Source of the DNA: an uncultured bacterium
GTDB lineage: Bacteria > Verrucomicrobiota > Lentisphaeria > Victivallales > UBA1829
Assembly (NCBI GenBank): GCA_902802585.1
Contig: CADCMR010000004.1
Location: 62,001-126,000, forward strand
Direction of reading: 5' to 3'
Length of the DNA stretch: 64,000 bases
Positions 53,346 to 61,462 of this stretch are shown here, piece by piece. Numbering within the stretch: position 1 is the stretch's first letter; the number at the start of each line of letters is the position of its first letter. The notes under the pieces were generated by a model. It had not been told where the DNA came from and did not search any database. It saw only the letters and a program-made list of their open reading frames with translations. A program made the translations under genes and the position numbers.

Positions 53346-54341
53346 ATGGACAAAATGAAAGACGAATCAAGCAATACTAAAAAGAAAAACGACAATAACG
53401 TACCCGATGCAATACCAATCACGGACAATCCAATTTTTGATTTTTTAATCCATCCTGAAATAAACTGTTTTTTACTTAAAACACTTATTTCTCTGACAAA
53501 AGAAATTGAGACTGAAAAAGAAAGGGCATTTTTGGATAAAATAGGTAAGACTATTCTTGCTGGTGCAAAGGATCCTTGCATTATGAATCAAAAAGAATTA
53601 TTTGAAATGAGGATACATAGACCGAAAGAGAAAGAAGCCATATACAAATTGAATGATGAGCTTAACAATGCAGAAAGTCTTGAAGAAATAGAAAACTGCC
53701 TAAAAAAAGCCGAGAGAGATAATATTGCTGTTCGTGAAGAATATGTTGCATTTTTCCATTTCGTAAACAATTTGAAAAGAATGAAAAAAACAATTGAATC
53801 CATAGGAAAAAATACACAAGATCTGTTTGCGTCTGCTATACGGTCTATGTTATCTTCATTTGATTTGGCGGAAATTGAGTGTTCTCTGGAATACCAGGCA
53901 ATGACTAGTAAAAACTTCCAGGAGCATAACGAAAAAAAAGAAAATGAACTATTATTTAAAATTTCTAACTTCCAACAATACCTGTTTGAAATAGAATCAT
54001 TCTGGAGTTCAGAAAACAAGAAAAGAGTATGCAGTTTTGAACTTGCTAGTAAACATGTTTTTAATGACCATATAAATAAGAATGATAAGAAACTTAAGAT
54101 GCTTTTTAGCAGACATTATAAGATCGACTGCACAGAACCGGAAAACAAACAGTTTTGTATCAACAAATTGAAGGAACTCACAATGGAATATCGGAACAGA
54201 GTCCTGGCAAAGCATCCAGATTATGAGAATAAACCTCAAAAACGCAAACCGCGGTCAGACGAATCTCGCCAAAAATCAAGCGAAGGGCAAAAAGAAGCAA
54301 TTGAGCGGAAAAAGAACGAATGCAAGAAAAGCTCTGAGTAA
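53346..54341 (+). CDS. Unknown AT-rich protein, probably co-transcribed with the integrase
   Basis: 331 residues, start ATG at 53346 with AAGGAG overlapping the integrase end. No family is recognised. It is highly charged, Lys/Glu/Asn rich and mostly predicted helical, with coiled-coil-like stretches (about 85-140 and 175-200), no signal peptide and no membrane segment. The C-terminal 35 residues are strongly basic (KPQKRKPRSDESRQKSS). Codon use is far more AT-rich than the neighbours, which points to a different origin. Position next to the integrase suggests an excision, regulatory or accessory role, but nothing in the sequence shows it. Confidence 0.7.
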   Translation: MDKMKDESSNTKKKNDNNVPDAIPITDNPIFDFLIHPEINCFLLKTLISLTKEIETEKERAFLDKIGKTILAGAKDPCIMNQKELFEMRIHRPKEKEAIYKLNDELNNAESLEEIENCLKKAERDNIAVREEYVAFFHFVNNLKRMKKTIESIGKNTQDLFASAIRSMLSSFDLAEIECSLEYQAMTSKNFQEHNEKKENELLFKISNFQQYLFEIESFWSSENKKRVCSFELASKHVFNDHINKNDKKLKMLFSRHYKIDCTEPENKQFCINKLKELTMEYRNRVLAKHPDYENKPQKRKPRSDESRQKSSEGQKEAIERKKNECKKSSE

Positions 54342-54566
54342 AACAGTCCATCTGTCCTACTTGGGCGAGTATGGAAACGACAAAAGCATTGAAGGCTGAG
54401 TTTCGGACAAGAGCCGGATAACGTCCCTAACGGCGGTTCTCCGCAAGCCTAATACTAATGCGACATAGTTCATCTGTTTGCATCTTTTTTCGCGTTCGTG
54501 TTATTTTTTGATGTTTTCATTGATGTTGGTATTTTTTCTTCCGATGCTGTTCACCGATCCTCAATA

Positions 54567-54605
54567 GAAGCCGTTGGCGACGAAACCAACGGCTTCCGGT
54601 TTTTT
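54567..54605 (+). terminator. Strong terminator hairpin
   Basis: Perfect 11-bp stem GAAGCCGTTGG/CCAACGGCTTC, then CGGTTTTTT. It can end the integrase/331-residue transcript and separates it from the opposing operon. Confidence 0.8.
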
Positions 54606-54616
54606 AACATCCGGTA

Positions 54617-54796
54617 TCACAGCTTCGGGATTTTCGGGAATCCGATTCCGAGCTGGCCGAGCAGAAGCCCGGCTATGGCACTGAGGACGAAGCCGCCGAG
54701 ACCGTTGAAGATGCTGCTGTCATTCTGCTGCGTCTGCTGCGGCGGCATGATATAGACAGGCTACGCGGGAATGTTGTTGGTGTTGTTTTTGGACAT
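54617..54796 (-). pseudogene. Small hydrophobic protein gene with in-frame amber codon 12
   Basis: ATG at 54796 has a perfect AAGGAGG 6 bases upstream. The frame reads MSKNNTNNIPA, then TAG (54761-54763), then PVYIMPPQQTQQND and a Gly/Leu-rich hydrophobic stretch (GLGGFVLSAIAGLLLGQLG), ending with TGA: 58 residues if read through. TAG could be a one-base change of CAG (Gln), which would suit the Q-rich context. The inner ATG at 54748 has no ribosome site. It is last in the minus-strand operon. Either a nonsense mutation, a sequencing error or suppression is possible; TAG is a normal stop in host genes. Confidence 0.6.
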
Positions 54797-54884
54797 AGGG
54801 TCCCTCCTTGTGATTTTTGAGGTTTGTTTGAGTTTGAATGAGGCGGGGCAGCTGTGCCTCCGCCTCGGTTGAATTGGTTTTAGT

Positions 54885-56594
54885 TCAGACAGAGATCGGC
54901 AACTCGATTTCTTCCTGTTCTTCCCCGGAACAGGATTCCGTCGACTGCATACCGAGCAGGCACGGAGCCTTGGAGACGTCGAGCAACCGGAAGCAGTTGA
55001 AGTAACGTTCGGCACCCTTGGCCATTTCAGGCGGGAACTCCTGTGCTATGTCGCTCGGCTTGCGAATCCAGCCGAGCTTACGGGCGACAGCAACGTTCAA
55101 CGCCTTCATCAGCTCGATATTGAACTTAATGTGAACATTGCTGTTGAGGTAGCACCGGAAGGCAAAGAGGACCGTTTTGTTGTCGTCCATGTAGACCGTG
55201 CCACGCTTCCCCCAGGTTTCCGGCATCTGGATGATCCCTGCCTTGAAACCGAGACTGAACGCTACAGCACAGACGTCCTCGATTTTGCGCTGACAGGCAT
55301 ACTCGATGTGGTTATCCCATGAGTGCCATCCTTCACCCGGCAACGCGTATTCCGTACAGATGATCCGGTAGTCGAGCGTGTAATGCGTATTCTTCTTCGC
55401 ATCCGAGCTGTACCGCGAACAGAACTCCTCGAAGACGCGCTTGTTGGAAACGTAGTTCCGCACGTTCTCCTTGGACGACAGTCCGATGAACAGGTCGATC
55501 ATCTGCTGCTCGGTGAACTTGTTGTAGTTCTTGATGACCCAGACGATCATCGCGTACAAGTTCGACGGCGTGAAGTCCACCTGCTTCAGCATGGAAAAGT
55601 CGCTGAGGATCTTGTTGCGGGATTCCGAGGTCAGACGCGAAGTGATTTCATCCAGGCAGTCGAAAGCTGCCTGCCAGTAAAGATTCTTCAGGCCCTTGTA
55701 CCTCTTCTTCAAGGCTTCCTTGACGTTGTCCTTATGGACGCCGATTGAGGCGAGAAGTTCGGTATCCAAGCTCGCGATCTTCCTGAAGTGTTCGTACAGC
55801 TGCTTTCGGGCTGCTTCGTAGCCGTCGCAGAGGATTTCCACCTTGTTCTTTCCGGTGGTCAGGGCTCGTTTCAGGGCAGCTCGTGCTCTCTCCTCCTCGT
55901 CGTTCTCCCAGCTGTGTTTGTTGTGGTCCGGTTCATCGGCCATTTGGAAAAGCTCGTCGAACATGTAGTCGAATCCGGCATCAGCACCCATCCAGCTTTT
56001 GTCGATGTGGAGGATGTCAACCTTTGCTCTCGCATTGCGCTCGGCATTCAGGAAATCCGCATGACCGAGCACGCTGACAAGTTTTGTGCCGAACGGAGCT
56101 TTCAACGACCTCAACGCGAGCTGAATCGCCTTGCTCTGTTTCCAACGGCTCGGGATGATGAGGAAGATGTCGTCGCAGTTGCTTTCGAGGATAATACGCC
56201 TCGTCCACTCCTCGTATTCCGAATACGGCGGGTTGCAGAAGATCGTGTCCACCTCTTTGTCGATGAGTGTAGCCTCGTTGAAGTCAGTGCCGAGCACGAT
56301 CACATCCGGGTCGAGCCTGTCGATCAGAATGCGACTTTTCTCGATGACGTAATATTCGTAGATGTCCACGGACGAACGGTCCCCTGCTTCTCGATTGAGT
56401 TCGTGGACCCATTTGCGGAAGTCGCATTTGCCGCAGCCGATGTCGAGAACTTTTCCGAAACGACAATGGCCGGAACGGTTGTCGCTTTGGAATCTCCAAA
56501 TACGACGGACCATATCGCATGTGGTCGGATAAAACTCGAAGTCTTCTCCGGCCTTTTTGAGCTCGACGATCAGCTCGTTCATTTGCTTTGTCAT
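54885..56594 (-). CDS. Adenine-specific DNA methyltransferase with DUF4942-like C-terminus
   Basis: 569 residues. The N-terminal part is a SAM-dependent methyltransferase: VLDIGCGKCDF (about residue 48, SAM-binding motif I) and the catalytic N-P-P-Y in TIFCNPPYSEYEEW (about 120), typical of N6-adenine enzymes. The region from about 255 on is the DUF4942-type domain found in phage and plasmid methyltransferases. A short acidic tail ends the protein. No restriction enzyme is adjacent, so it is probably an orphan methylase that protects or marks the element. It follows the DUF932-like gene by 81 bases. Confidence 0.85.
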   Translation of the reverse strand: MTKQMNELIVELKKAGEDFEFYPTTCDMVRRIWRFQSDNRSGHCRFGKVLDIGCGKCDFRKWVHELNREAGDRSSVDIYEYYVIEKSRILIDRLDPDVIVLGTDFNEATLIDKEVDTIFCNPPYSEYEEWTRRIILESNCDDIFLIIPSRWKQSKAIQLALRSLKAPFGTKLVSVLGHADFLNAERNARAKVDILHIDKSWMGADAGFDYMFDELFQMADEPDHNKHSWENDEEERARAALKRALTTGKNKVEILCDGYEAARKQLYEHFRKIASLDTELLASIGVHKDNVKEALKKRYKGLKNLYWQAAFDCLDEITSRLTSESRNKILSDFSMLKQVDFTPSNLYAMIVWVIKNYNKFTEQQMIDLFIGLSSKENVRNYVSNKRVFEEFCSRYSSDAKKNTHYTLDYRIICTEYALPGEGWHSWDNHIEYACQRKIEDVCAVAFSLGFKAGIIQMPETWGKRGTVYMDDNKTVLFAFRCYLNSNVHIKFNIELMKALNVAVARKLGWIRKPSDIAQEFPPEMAKGAERYFNCFRLLDVSKAPCLLGMQSTESCSGEEQEEIELPISV

Positions 56595-56675
56595 GAGCTT
56601 GTCCTTGTGTTTGAAAACGCCGGAGGGAGGTCATCCCTCCGGCTGTAACAGTTTTGTGCTTGGATGCGTTCAGAT

Positions 56676-57392
56676 TCAGGCGAAGATCGCGGCTTCCCGT
56701 CCGTCCAGACCGAAAGCACGGTTCAACGCGAGGTAGGAATGATCCACGCGCTGAGGCGAGTATTTCTTGACGGTTTCCGTAAACGCGTTCATCAGGCTCC
56801 ATCGCGTCGGCTCTTTGAACTCTTCGTGCGAGGGTTCCTTGTACTCGCGGTAGACCGGAAGGATGTCACAGGAATTGATAACGCCAAGCTCGGCAGCTCG
56901 CACGATACAGCTCCGGGCCTCGTCATCATTCTTCAGGTACTCGTCCTTCAGGTCTTCGCACCGCGTCTCGGTCGTCAGGAAATCGTCTTCGAGCGAAGCG
57001 ACAGCACGGTCGATCAGCTCGGCAAGGTCAATGCCGCTGGTGTGGCGACGCTTGATGACCGTTGTGCCGCCGAACGCCATATTTGTGCAGACGCAGACCA
57101 CGATGCCCGCAGACAGCCCGACAGCAAAGGATTTGTCGTGGCTGTTGCGGATGCCGATGCAGCGATGCCACTCCGGCGAAGACGAGCGTGAAATCTCCAT
57201 CACGCCGAACATCTTCTGTCCTTCACGTGCGAGACCGAACTTTTCGCCTTCGATTTCCCAGTCGTGAGCTCGGACGACCTTGGTCACCGCCTCGATCACG
57301 TCGATGTGCGGAACCGGACGCCAGGTGTCGGTCGAATTGGGAGTGTCGATACGTGCGACCTCATCGCGACTGACGAACTTGCCTTCTTGCAT
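56676..57392 (-). CDS. DUF932-like phage/plasmid protein
   Basis: 238 residues from the ATG at 57392 (GGGA 6-7 bases upstream); the earlier ATG at 57404 has no ribosome site but would also fit. The central block around RSSSPEWHRCIGIRNSHDKS and AVGLSAGIVVCVCTNMAFG is characteristic of the DUF932 group, which is common in phages and conjugative elements, often near RecT/RecB-like genes. No catalytic function is known to me. It lies between the nuclease and methyltransferase genes. Confidence 0.7.
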   Translation of the reverse strand: MQEGKFVSRDEVARIDTPNSTDTWRPVPHIDVIEAVTKVVRAHDWEIEGEKFGLAREGQKMFGVMEISRSSSPEWHRCIGIRNSHDKSFAVGLSAGIVVCVCTNMAFGGTTVIKRRHTSGIDLAELIDRAVASLEDDFLTTETRCEDLKDEYLKNDDEARSCIVRAAELGVINSCDILPVYREYKEPSHEEFKEPTRWSLMNAFTETVKKYSPQRVDHSYLALNRAFGLDGREAAIFA

Positions 57393-57407
57393 AATCAGTC
57401 CCATACA

Positions 57408-58199
57408 TCACGCTGCCTTTCTGTGGATGGCCTTACAGCGGCTGCCGTAGGCGCATTCAGCACAATTCATGCAGGATTCGATCGGAAGGAAGATGCCGCT
57501 GTTGACGGCCTTCTCGATCTTTCCGGCGAGGTAGACGAAACGGTCGAAATCATCGTTCGTTCTGAGCGTGTAGAACTGATGATGAGCAGGCGTTTTCGCT
57601 TTCGTGAACACATCGAACCGGAAAACAGGATTCACGCCATACTTCTTCATGTAGGCGTAGGCGAACGTCGTAGCCTGAAGATCACGGTCGGCTTTCCCTT
57701 TCGGCCAGTTCGTCGCTGCCGTTTTCCAGTCGCAGATTGTTTCGTCCCCGCCGTCCACAGTAACGAGGTCAAATTCCCCGACCAGCGGTTTGCTAAGTCC
57801 GGGCACGTTCACGCTGAATGCTTCAGCGACCGATTTAACGGTGTAGTCGTCCGGCCATTCGGCAATCGCAAGTTCAAGCATGTCGCAGCCTCGCTTGTCC
57901 CAGAACCAGTAGTCCTCGCCCTCTTTGTAGGTCAGGTTCTCGCAGACCTCGGTTTCGCCTTTGAAGTAGACGGCGAAATCTTCCTTCGCGTCCACGATGG
58001 TGTAGTTCGTTCCCTTCATGGCACGTTCGCTGAGCACCAGATGGATGGCTCGACCGAACGGGATGCTGATGGGAGTCCGTTCAACCTCGGCGTGTTCGAT
58101 GTACCGGAAGTAATAGCGCATCGGACATGTGAGGTAGGTCTGCAATGCGCTGTACGACCAGTGAGGCGCATCGCGCATGGTTTCGATTTCACGTTCCAT
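57408..58199 (-). CDS. PD-(D/E)XK nuclease, RecB/Cas4-like with Fe-S cysteines
   Basis: 263 residues from the ATG at 58199. It opens with WSYSALQTYLTCPMRYYFRY, the usual first motif of the RecB/AddB/Cas4 nuclease fold. The catalytic core is GEFDLVTVD (metal Asp, about 175) and ICDWKTA (Asp and Lys, about 190). One Cys near the N-terminus and CMNCAECAYGSRC at the C-terminus match the four-Cys Fe-S staple of AddB/Cas4. It probably degrades or trims DNA ends in recombination with its neighbours. It starts 4 bases after the preceding small gene. Confidence 0.85.
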   Translation of the reverse strand: MEREIETMRDAPHWSYSALQTYLTCPMRYYFRYIEHAEVERTPISIPFGRAIHLVLSERAMKGTNYTIVDAKEDFAVYFKGETEVCENLTYKEGEDYWFWDKRGCDMLELAIAEWPDDYTVKSVAEAFSVNVPGLSKPLVGEFDLVTVDGGDETICDWKTAATNWPKGKADRDLQATTFAYAYMKKYGVNPVFRFDVFTKAKTPAHHQFYTLRTNDDFDRFVYLAGKIEKAVNSGIFLPIESCMNCAECAYGSRCKAIHRKAA

Positions 58200-58203
58200 G
58201 AGG

Positions 58204-58668
58204 TCACGCCGCCTTTCCGCTGAGCTCGTCGATTGCGCGGCTGCACTGTGTTTTGGAGAGGCTTTCGAGCGAGGGAACGTTGAACTTGTTTTTGATCTGG
58301 TCGGGGGAAACTCCATATTGCTTTGCGAGGTCGAGGAGGTATTTGATCTGCTTGGGAGACGCCGGAGCATCAGAGGTCGTTCCGTTCTTCTTGTTGTAGG
58401 CGGGTTTCGCGGCGTTCTGAGGCGTGGTGTCGTACAGCCCCGGCTGAGATGCCGGATTGTTCTGCACCATCTGCTGAGGCGCGCTTCCATGGAGTTCCGC
58501 TTCGACAGACGCGCGGACGAGATCGAAGGTCTCATGGATCTTCGCGTTGAGCTGATCCTGCGTGAGACCGTCAGGGAGTTCCACCTCGACCGAGGCGTGG
58601 AAAGACTGGCTGCTGTATTGGGAGTCAGCCGGGACCTTTTTGGAATAGGATGCGTTGAGTTTGAGCAT
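58204..58668 (-). CDS. Small element protein A, shared C-terminal module
   Basis: 154 residues, ATG at 58668 (AGGA 10 bases upstream). N-terminal part: a beta stretch and an amphipathic helix (ASVEVELPDGLTQDQLNAK). A Gln/Pro/Asn-rich linker (about 70-105) follows, then a C-terminal helical module beginning ASPKQIKYLLDLAKQYGV. The same module ends the next two genes upstream. Such S-x-K-Q helical tails occur on phage recombination and single-strand DNA proteins as I recall them. A DNA-annealing or binding role beside the nuclease is a reasonable guess, not shown. Confidence 0.7.
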   Translation of the reverse strand: MLKLNASYSKKVPADSQYSSQSFHASVEVELPDGLTQDQLNAKIHETFDLVRASVEAELHGSAPQQMVQNNPASQPGLYDTTPQNAAKPAYNKKNGTTSDAPASPKQIKYLLDLAKQYGVSPDQIKNKFNVPSLESLSKTQCSRAIDELSGKAA

Positions 58669-58757
58669 GGTGGTTTGTCCTTTCGGTTGAAGGTAAAAAA
58701 GGCGCATCCCCGGCAGCTTGCGCCGCCGAGGATGCTGATATGTTTTTTTGTTTCGTG

Positions 58758-59129
58758 TTACGGTTTTTGTTTCTGGTCAACGGTTTGGATGATTTCTGCA
58801 ATGACTCCCAGTGCATTACCGGCAGTGAGCTCTTCGATGCAGCCAACTTCATATTTTGTGCAGACCTCAGATTCCGGAATTTGTTCTTTTTCCAGAATTT
58901 TCTTGAATGTCTGAGCTTGCTTCTCGGAGATCGTCTGCCTCAGCCGCGCGTCAATGGGGTCGGGGTCTTTTTTGGCCCTTTCGCTTTCCAGCTTCAGATG
59001 CAACGGGATACTCTCTTGATTTTCCCTGGCATCCAGAAGAATGGCAAGCAACATGAAGAGCGTTCCGAGGTCCACCTTGAATCTGATCGTGTCACAGCTC
59101 GGTGGCGAGATTAAAACTTCAAGTGTCAT
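58758..59129 (-). CDS. Small element protein B, shared C-terminal module
   Basis: 123 residues, ATG at 59129 with AAGGAA 6 bases upstream. A short beta-like N-terminus (MTLEVLISPP) and a hydrophobic helix (about 20-35) precede a charged stretch and the module ISEKQAQTFKKILEKEQI...ELTAGNALGVIAEI. The module aligns without gaps to proteins A and C. Function unknown. Confidence 0.65.
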   Translation of the reverse strand: MTLEVLISPPSCDTIRFKVDLGTLFMLLAILLDARENQESIPLHLKLESERAKKDPDPIDARLRQTISEKQAQTFKKILEKEQIPESEVCTKYEVGCIEELTAGNALGVIAEIIQTVDQKQKP

Positions 59130-59162
59130 AGTCGATTCCTTTATGTAAGATTTTGAGAGCTG

Positions 59163-59624
59163 TCAGTATTGTTCCTTTTTGATAATTATCCATGCCATCT
59201 TGCCAGAAAGGTTTTCAACACAATCAACACCATGTTTAGCACAAAAGTCCTTTTCTGATATTTCACGGGCTTTTAGATTAACATGGATCAGGCCAGCTTG
59301 TTTTTTGGAAATGGTTCCTGGCGAAGAGGTATCTTTTTTGGGGGGGTGGGATAGAGCATTATTCTGTTGTGAAGTATTCCATCTGCTGTCTGGCGATGGT
59401 TCTTCTCGTGCAGGGGGTGAGGCGCGGGAAATATCCTGAACTTCGACTTCCGAACTTGAAAGTTGTCTCGTTTGCGGTCTCGCCTGAAACTCCGTGATAG
59501 CTTCCTGAATCTGAGAAAGCATACCATGGAGATCATGCGTCGCATTTCCTTCTTCAGCGAGATGGATTGTGATGGAAGGGCGGTCATTCTGAATAGAATA
59601 AATTATTTCAGCTTTTTTTGGCAT
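59163..59624 (-). CDS. Small element protein C, shared C-terminal module
   Basis: 153 residues, ATG at 59624 with AAGGAGGT 5 bases upstream, the best ribosome site of the operon. The N-terminal strand-helix part (EIIYSIQNDRPSITIHLAEE, then a helix) is followed by a Ser/Pro/Gln-rich linker and the module ISKKQAGLIHVNLKAREI...VENLSGKMAW. With proteins A and B it forms a set of three adjacent paralogues. Confidence 0.68.
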   Translation of the reverse strand: MPKKAEIIYSIQNDRPSITIHLAEEGNATHDLHGMLSQIQEAITEFQARPQTRQLSSSEVEVQDISRASPPAREEPSPDSRWNTSQQNNALSHPPKKDTSSPGTISKKQAGLIHVNLKAREISEKDFCAKHGVDCVENLSGKMAWIIIKKEQY

Positions 59625-59745
59625 AATTACCTCCTTATTTGCTGATTTGTACATGTTTCATATAATGACCACAATTCCGGCCACAATAATCCCAACGGAT
59701 AATAATGATCCATTTCTCTTTGTTGAGGGAAAGACGAGGGAGGAA

Positions 59746-61278
59746 TCAGAATCCGCTGGCAGTGCGGATGCGTTCGATGGTACGCCGGGTCTGTTGGTAC
59801 TCGCGTTCTTTCTGGCGCTGAGCAAGAGCGACCTCGCGGACCTTACGGGCCATGGCAGCGGAGTCGTCGAACATGACTTTGATTTTGGCCTTCATGTCTT
59901 CGATGTTGGCGAGCAGTTCGTCGAGCGGGTTCAGCTCTTTTTCGGGTTCCTGGTTCTGGGCGGACGTCTGCACGGGAGCAGACACGATGCGGGTGATGGT
60001 GTTTTCGTTCATCGGGGTGTTTTCCTTTCGGGTATTTGTGGTTTTTGAGGTGGGGTTTTCCTGAGAATGAGGCGGAATCTGCTTGGTAACGGATTCCGTG
60101 GTTTCGGGAACGTGCTGAGGTTCATTCTGCTCAGGTTGAACGGGAGTTTCTTCGACCATTTGATTGGAAACAGCCTGTTCCGATTCCTGCTCATTTTGAG
60201 CTTGCGCCTTTTTGGTGATGATGGGCATGGCGATGTACTGACCGGAGCCACCAGTTCCGACAATCGGCCCATAGGCGTCGTTGAGTTCGATCTTCCGATG
60301 ACCTGCATCCAGCAGACGCAGAAGGAATTCTTTCCGGACACAGAAGCTCAGTTCATTCCAGTTCGGATCGAATTCAGCGAGGGTGCTGAACAGCATTCCG
60401 TTCGAGCTTTCGAGATGGAGATTATCCGGGACTTCGGGGAGACGGCTCAACTTGACAGCATTGTTGTGTTCCTTGTCGTCCGGGATGCTCTTCAGGTAAC
60501 GCTGAAGCCGTTCGGCGCGGTCGTCCTGGAAGCTCACGTAATGCGTGGCAGCCGTTCGTTCGGGTACGACGCGCATCCAGTTCGGATAGTTTTCCCGAAT
60601 TGCTTTGGCGCGCCAAGTCCACGCACCAAGTGTAAGCTCGAAGTACGTGTCCTCGTCTTTCTGCCAGGTCGAGAGACGACCGGAATCGCCAAAGGCTTTC
60701 GTCGCAAGCAGAGCGAGAGGGAACGGGATCGTAACACTCCCGCTCGTTTCGAGCTTGAGCGGGATGTTCGAAAGCTCTTTGCCGTTTGTTGCGGTGAAGC
60801 CGTATCCGCTGATATTGATTCCACCAAGAGCCTTGCGGATGTCCGTGCCCTTGTCCGTGATCGGCGCAAGGAGAGACAGCGCGGATAACGTATCAGCTGG
60901 CAATTCCGTGACACAGATGTCCTGATCCGGGATCTGTTCCTTCGGCGGGAAGCTACCTTTAACGGGTGCGAGCTTCACATCGTCGATAAAGACCTCACCG
61001 CAGTCAATCTCCATCTTCATCGTCTTGTTCTTGCAGTTGCGAACCATCTGACGGAACTGCTCGAACTCCACGATGGTTGCCGGGAAATCATCTTCCAAGT
61101 CGGCAAACAGTCGGAATTCGATCTGCTCGATCACGTTTCGGGTTCTGAAGTAAAGCATGTTCGCTTTGCCTTCGATTTCGATCCCCTGATACGCCTTAAT
61201 CAAGGACGTCCGAGAGACCAGTTTTCCCAGAGCCGACAGGGCTCCGGCCAACGAGTTTTTGTTTACGGGGATTTCCAT
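59746..61278 (-). CDS. Sliding-clamp (DnaN)-like protein with coiled-coil C-terminal extension
   Basis: 510 residues from the ATG at 61278, where GGAGGA lies 4-5 bases upstream; the ATG at 61290 lacks one. Residues about 1-345 look like the three-domain beta clamp. Domain I has FPATIVEFEQFRQMVRN, domain II DIRKALGGINISGYGFTATNGKEL (the R-x-x-L-x-G and T-D/N-G pattern), and domain III closes with GSGQYIAMPI, like the clamp C-terminus Y-x-x-M-P. A Gln/Pro/Thr-rich linker (about 350-425) and a helical, charged tail (about 445-510) follow, which normal clamps lack. An in-frame ATG at 60012 with AAAGGAAA upstream could also give an 88-residue C-terminal product. First gene of the element operon. 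Confidence 0.75.
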   Translation of the reverse strand: MEIPVNKNSLAGALSALGKLVSRTSLIKAYQGIEIEGKANMLYFRTRNVIEQIEFRLFADLEDDFPATIVEFEQFRQMVRNCKNKTMKMEIDCGEVFIDDVKLAPVKGSFPPKEQIPDQDICVTELPADTLSALSLLAPITDKGTDIRKALGGINISGYGFTATNGKELSNIPLKLETSGSVTIPFPLALLATKAFGDSGRLSTWQKDEDTYFELTLGAWTWRAKAIRENYPNWMRVVPERTAATHYVSFQDDRAERLQRYLKSIPDDKEHNNAVKLSRLPEVPDNLHLESSNGMLFSTLAEFDPNWNELSFCVRKEFLLRLLDAGHRKIELNDAYGPIVGTGGSGQYIAMPIITKKAQAQNEQESEQAVSNQMVEETPVQPEQNEPQHVPETTESVTKQIPPHSQENPTSKTTNTRKENTPMNENTITRIVSAPVQTSAQNQEPEKELNPLDELLANIEDMKAKIKVMFDDSAAMARKVREVALAQRQKEREYQQTRRTIERIRTASGF

Positions 61279-61315
61279 AAATTCCTCCATAGTTTTGGTT
61301 AGGGTAAAATATCAA

Positions 61316-61326
61316 ATCAACTTGAT
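61316..61326. promoter_or_regulatory. Palindrome ATCAACTTGAT ahead of the clamp operon
   Basis: An 11-base inverted repeat about 40 bases ahead of the clamp start, with TATATA-rich sequence further upstream (61339-61346 on the minus strand). It could be an operator for the operon. Confidence 0.35.
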
Positions 61327-61416
61327 CACGGGAGGAATATATATGCGAGAAATCTTGATAAACACTTTTTCAGCATAAAAGGGCTGTTTTTTAAGTAAAA
61401 AGGCTCAAAAAAAGGG

Positions 61417-61433
61417 AAAAAAGCCGCTTTTTT
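61417..61433 (-). terminator. A/T-armed terminator
   Basis: AAAAAAGC-C-GCTTTTTT: an 8-bp stem ending in a T-run on either strand. It lies about 30 bases beyond the disrupted Rep-like gene (61463). Runs of A and T about every 10-15 bases around it may also bend the DNA. Confidence 0.5.
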
Positions 61434-61462
61434 GGCATTTTTTACGCGTTTTTGCCTGGTTA

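Noticed and set aside
54498-54755. 85-codon plus-strand ORF over the terminator region
   Set aside because: Contains the strong terminator hairpin and lies opposite the better-initiated small gene at 54617-54796.
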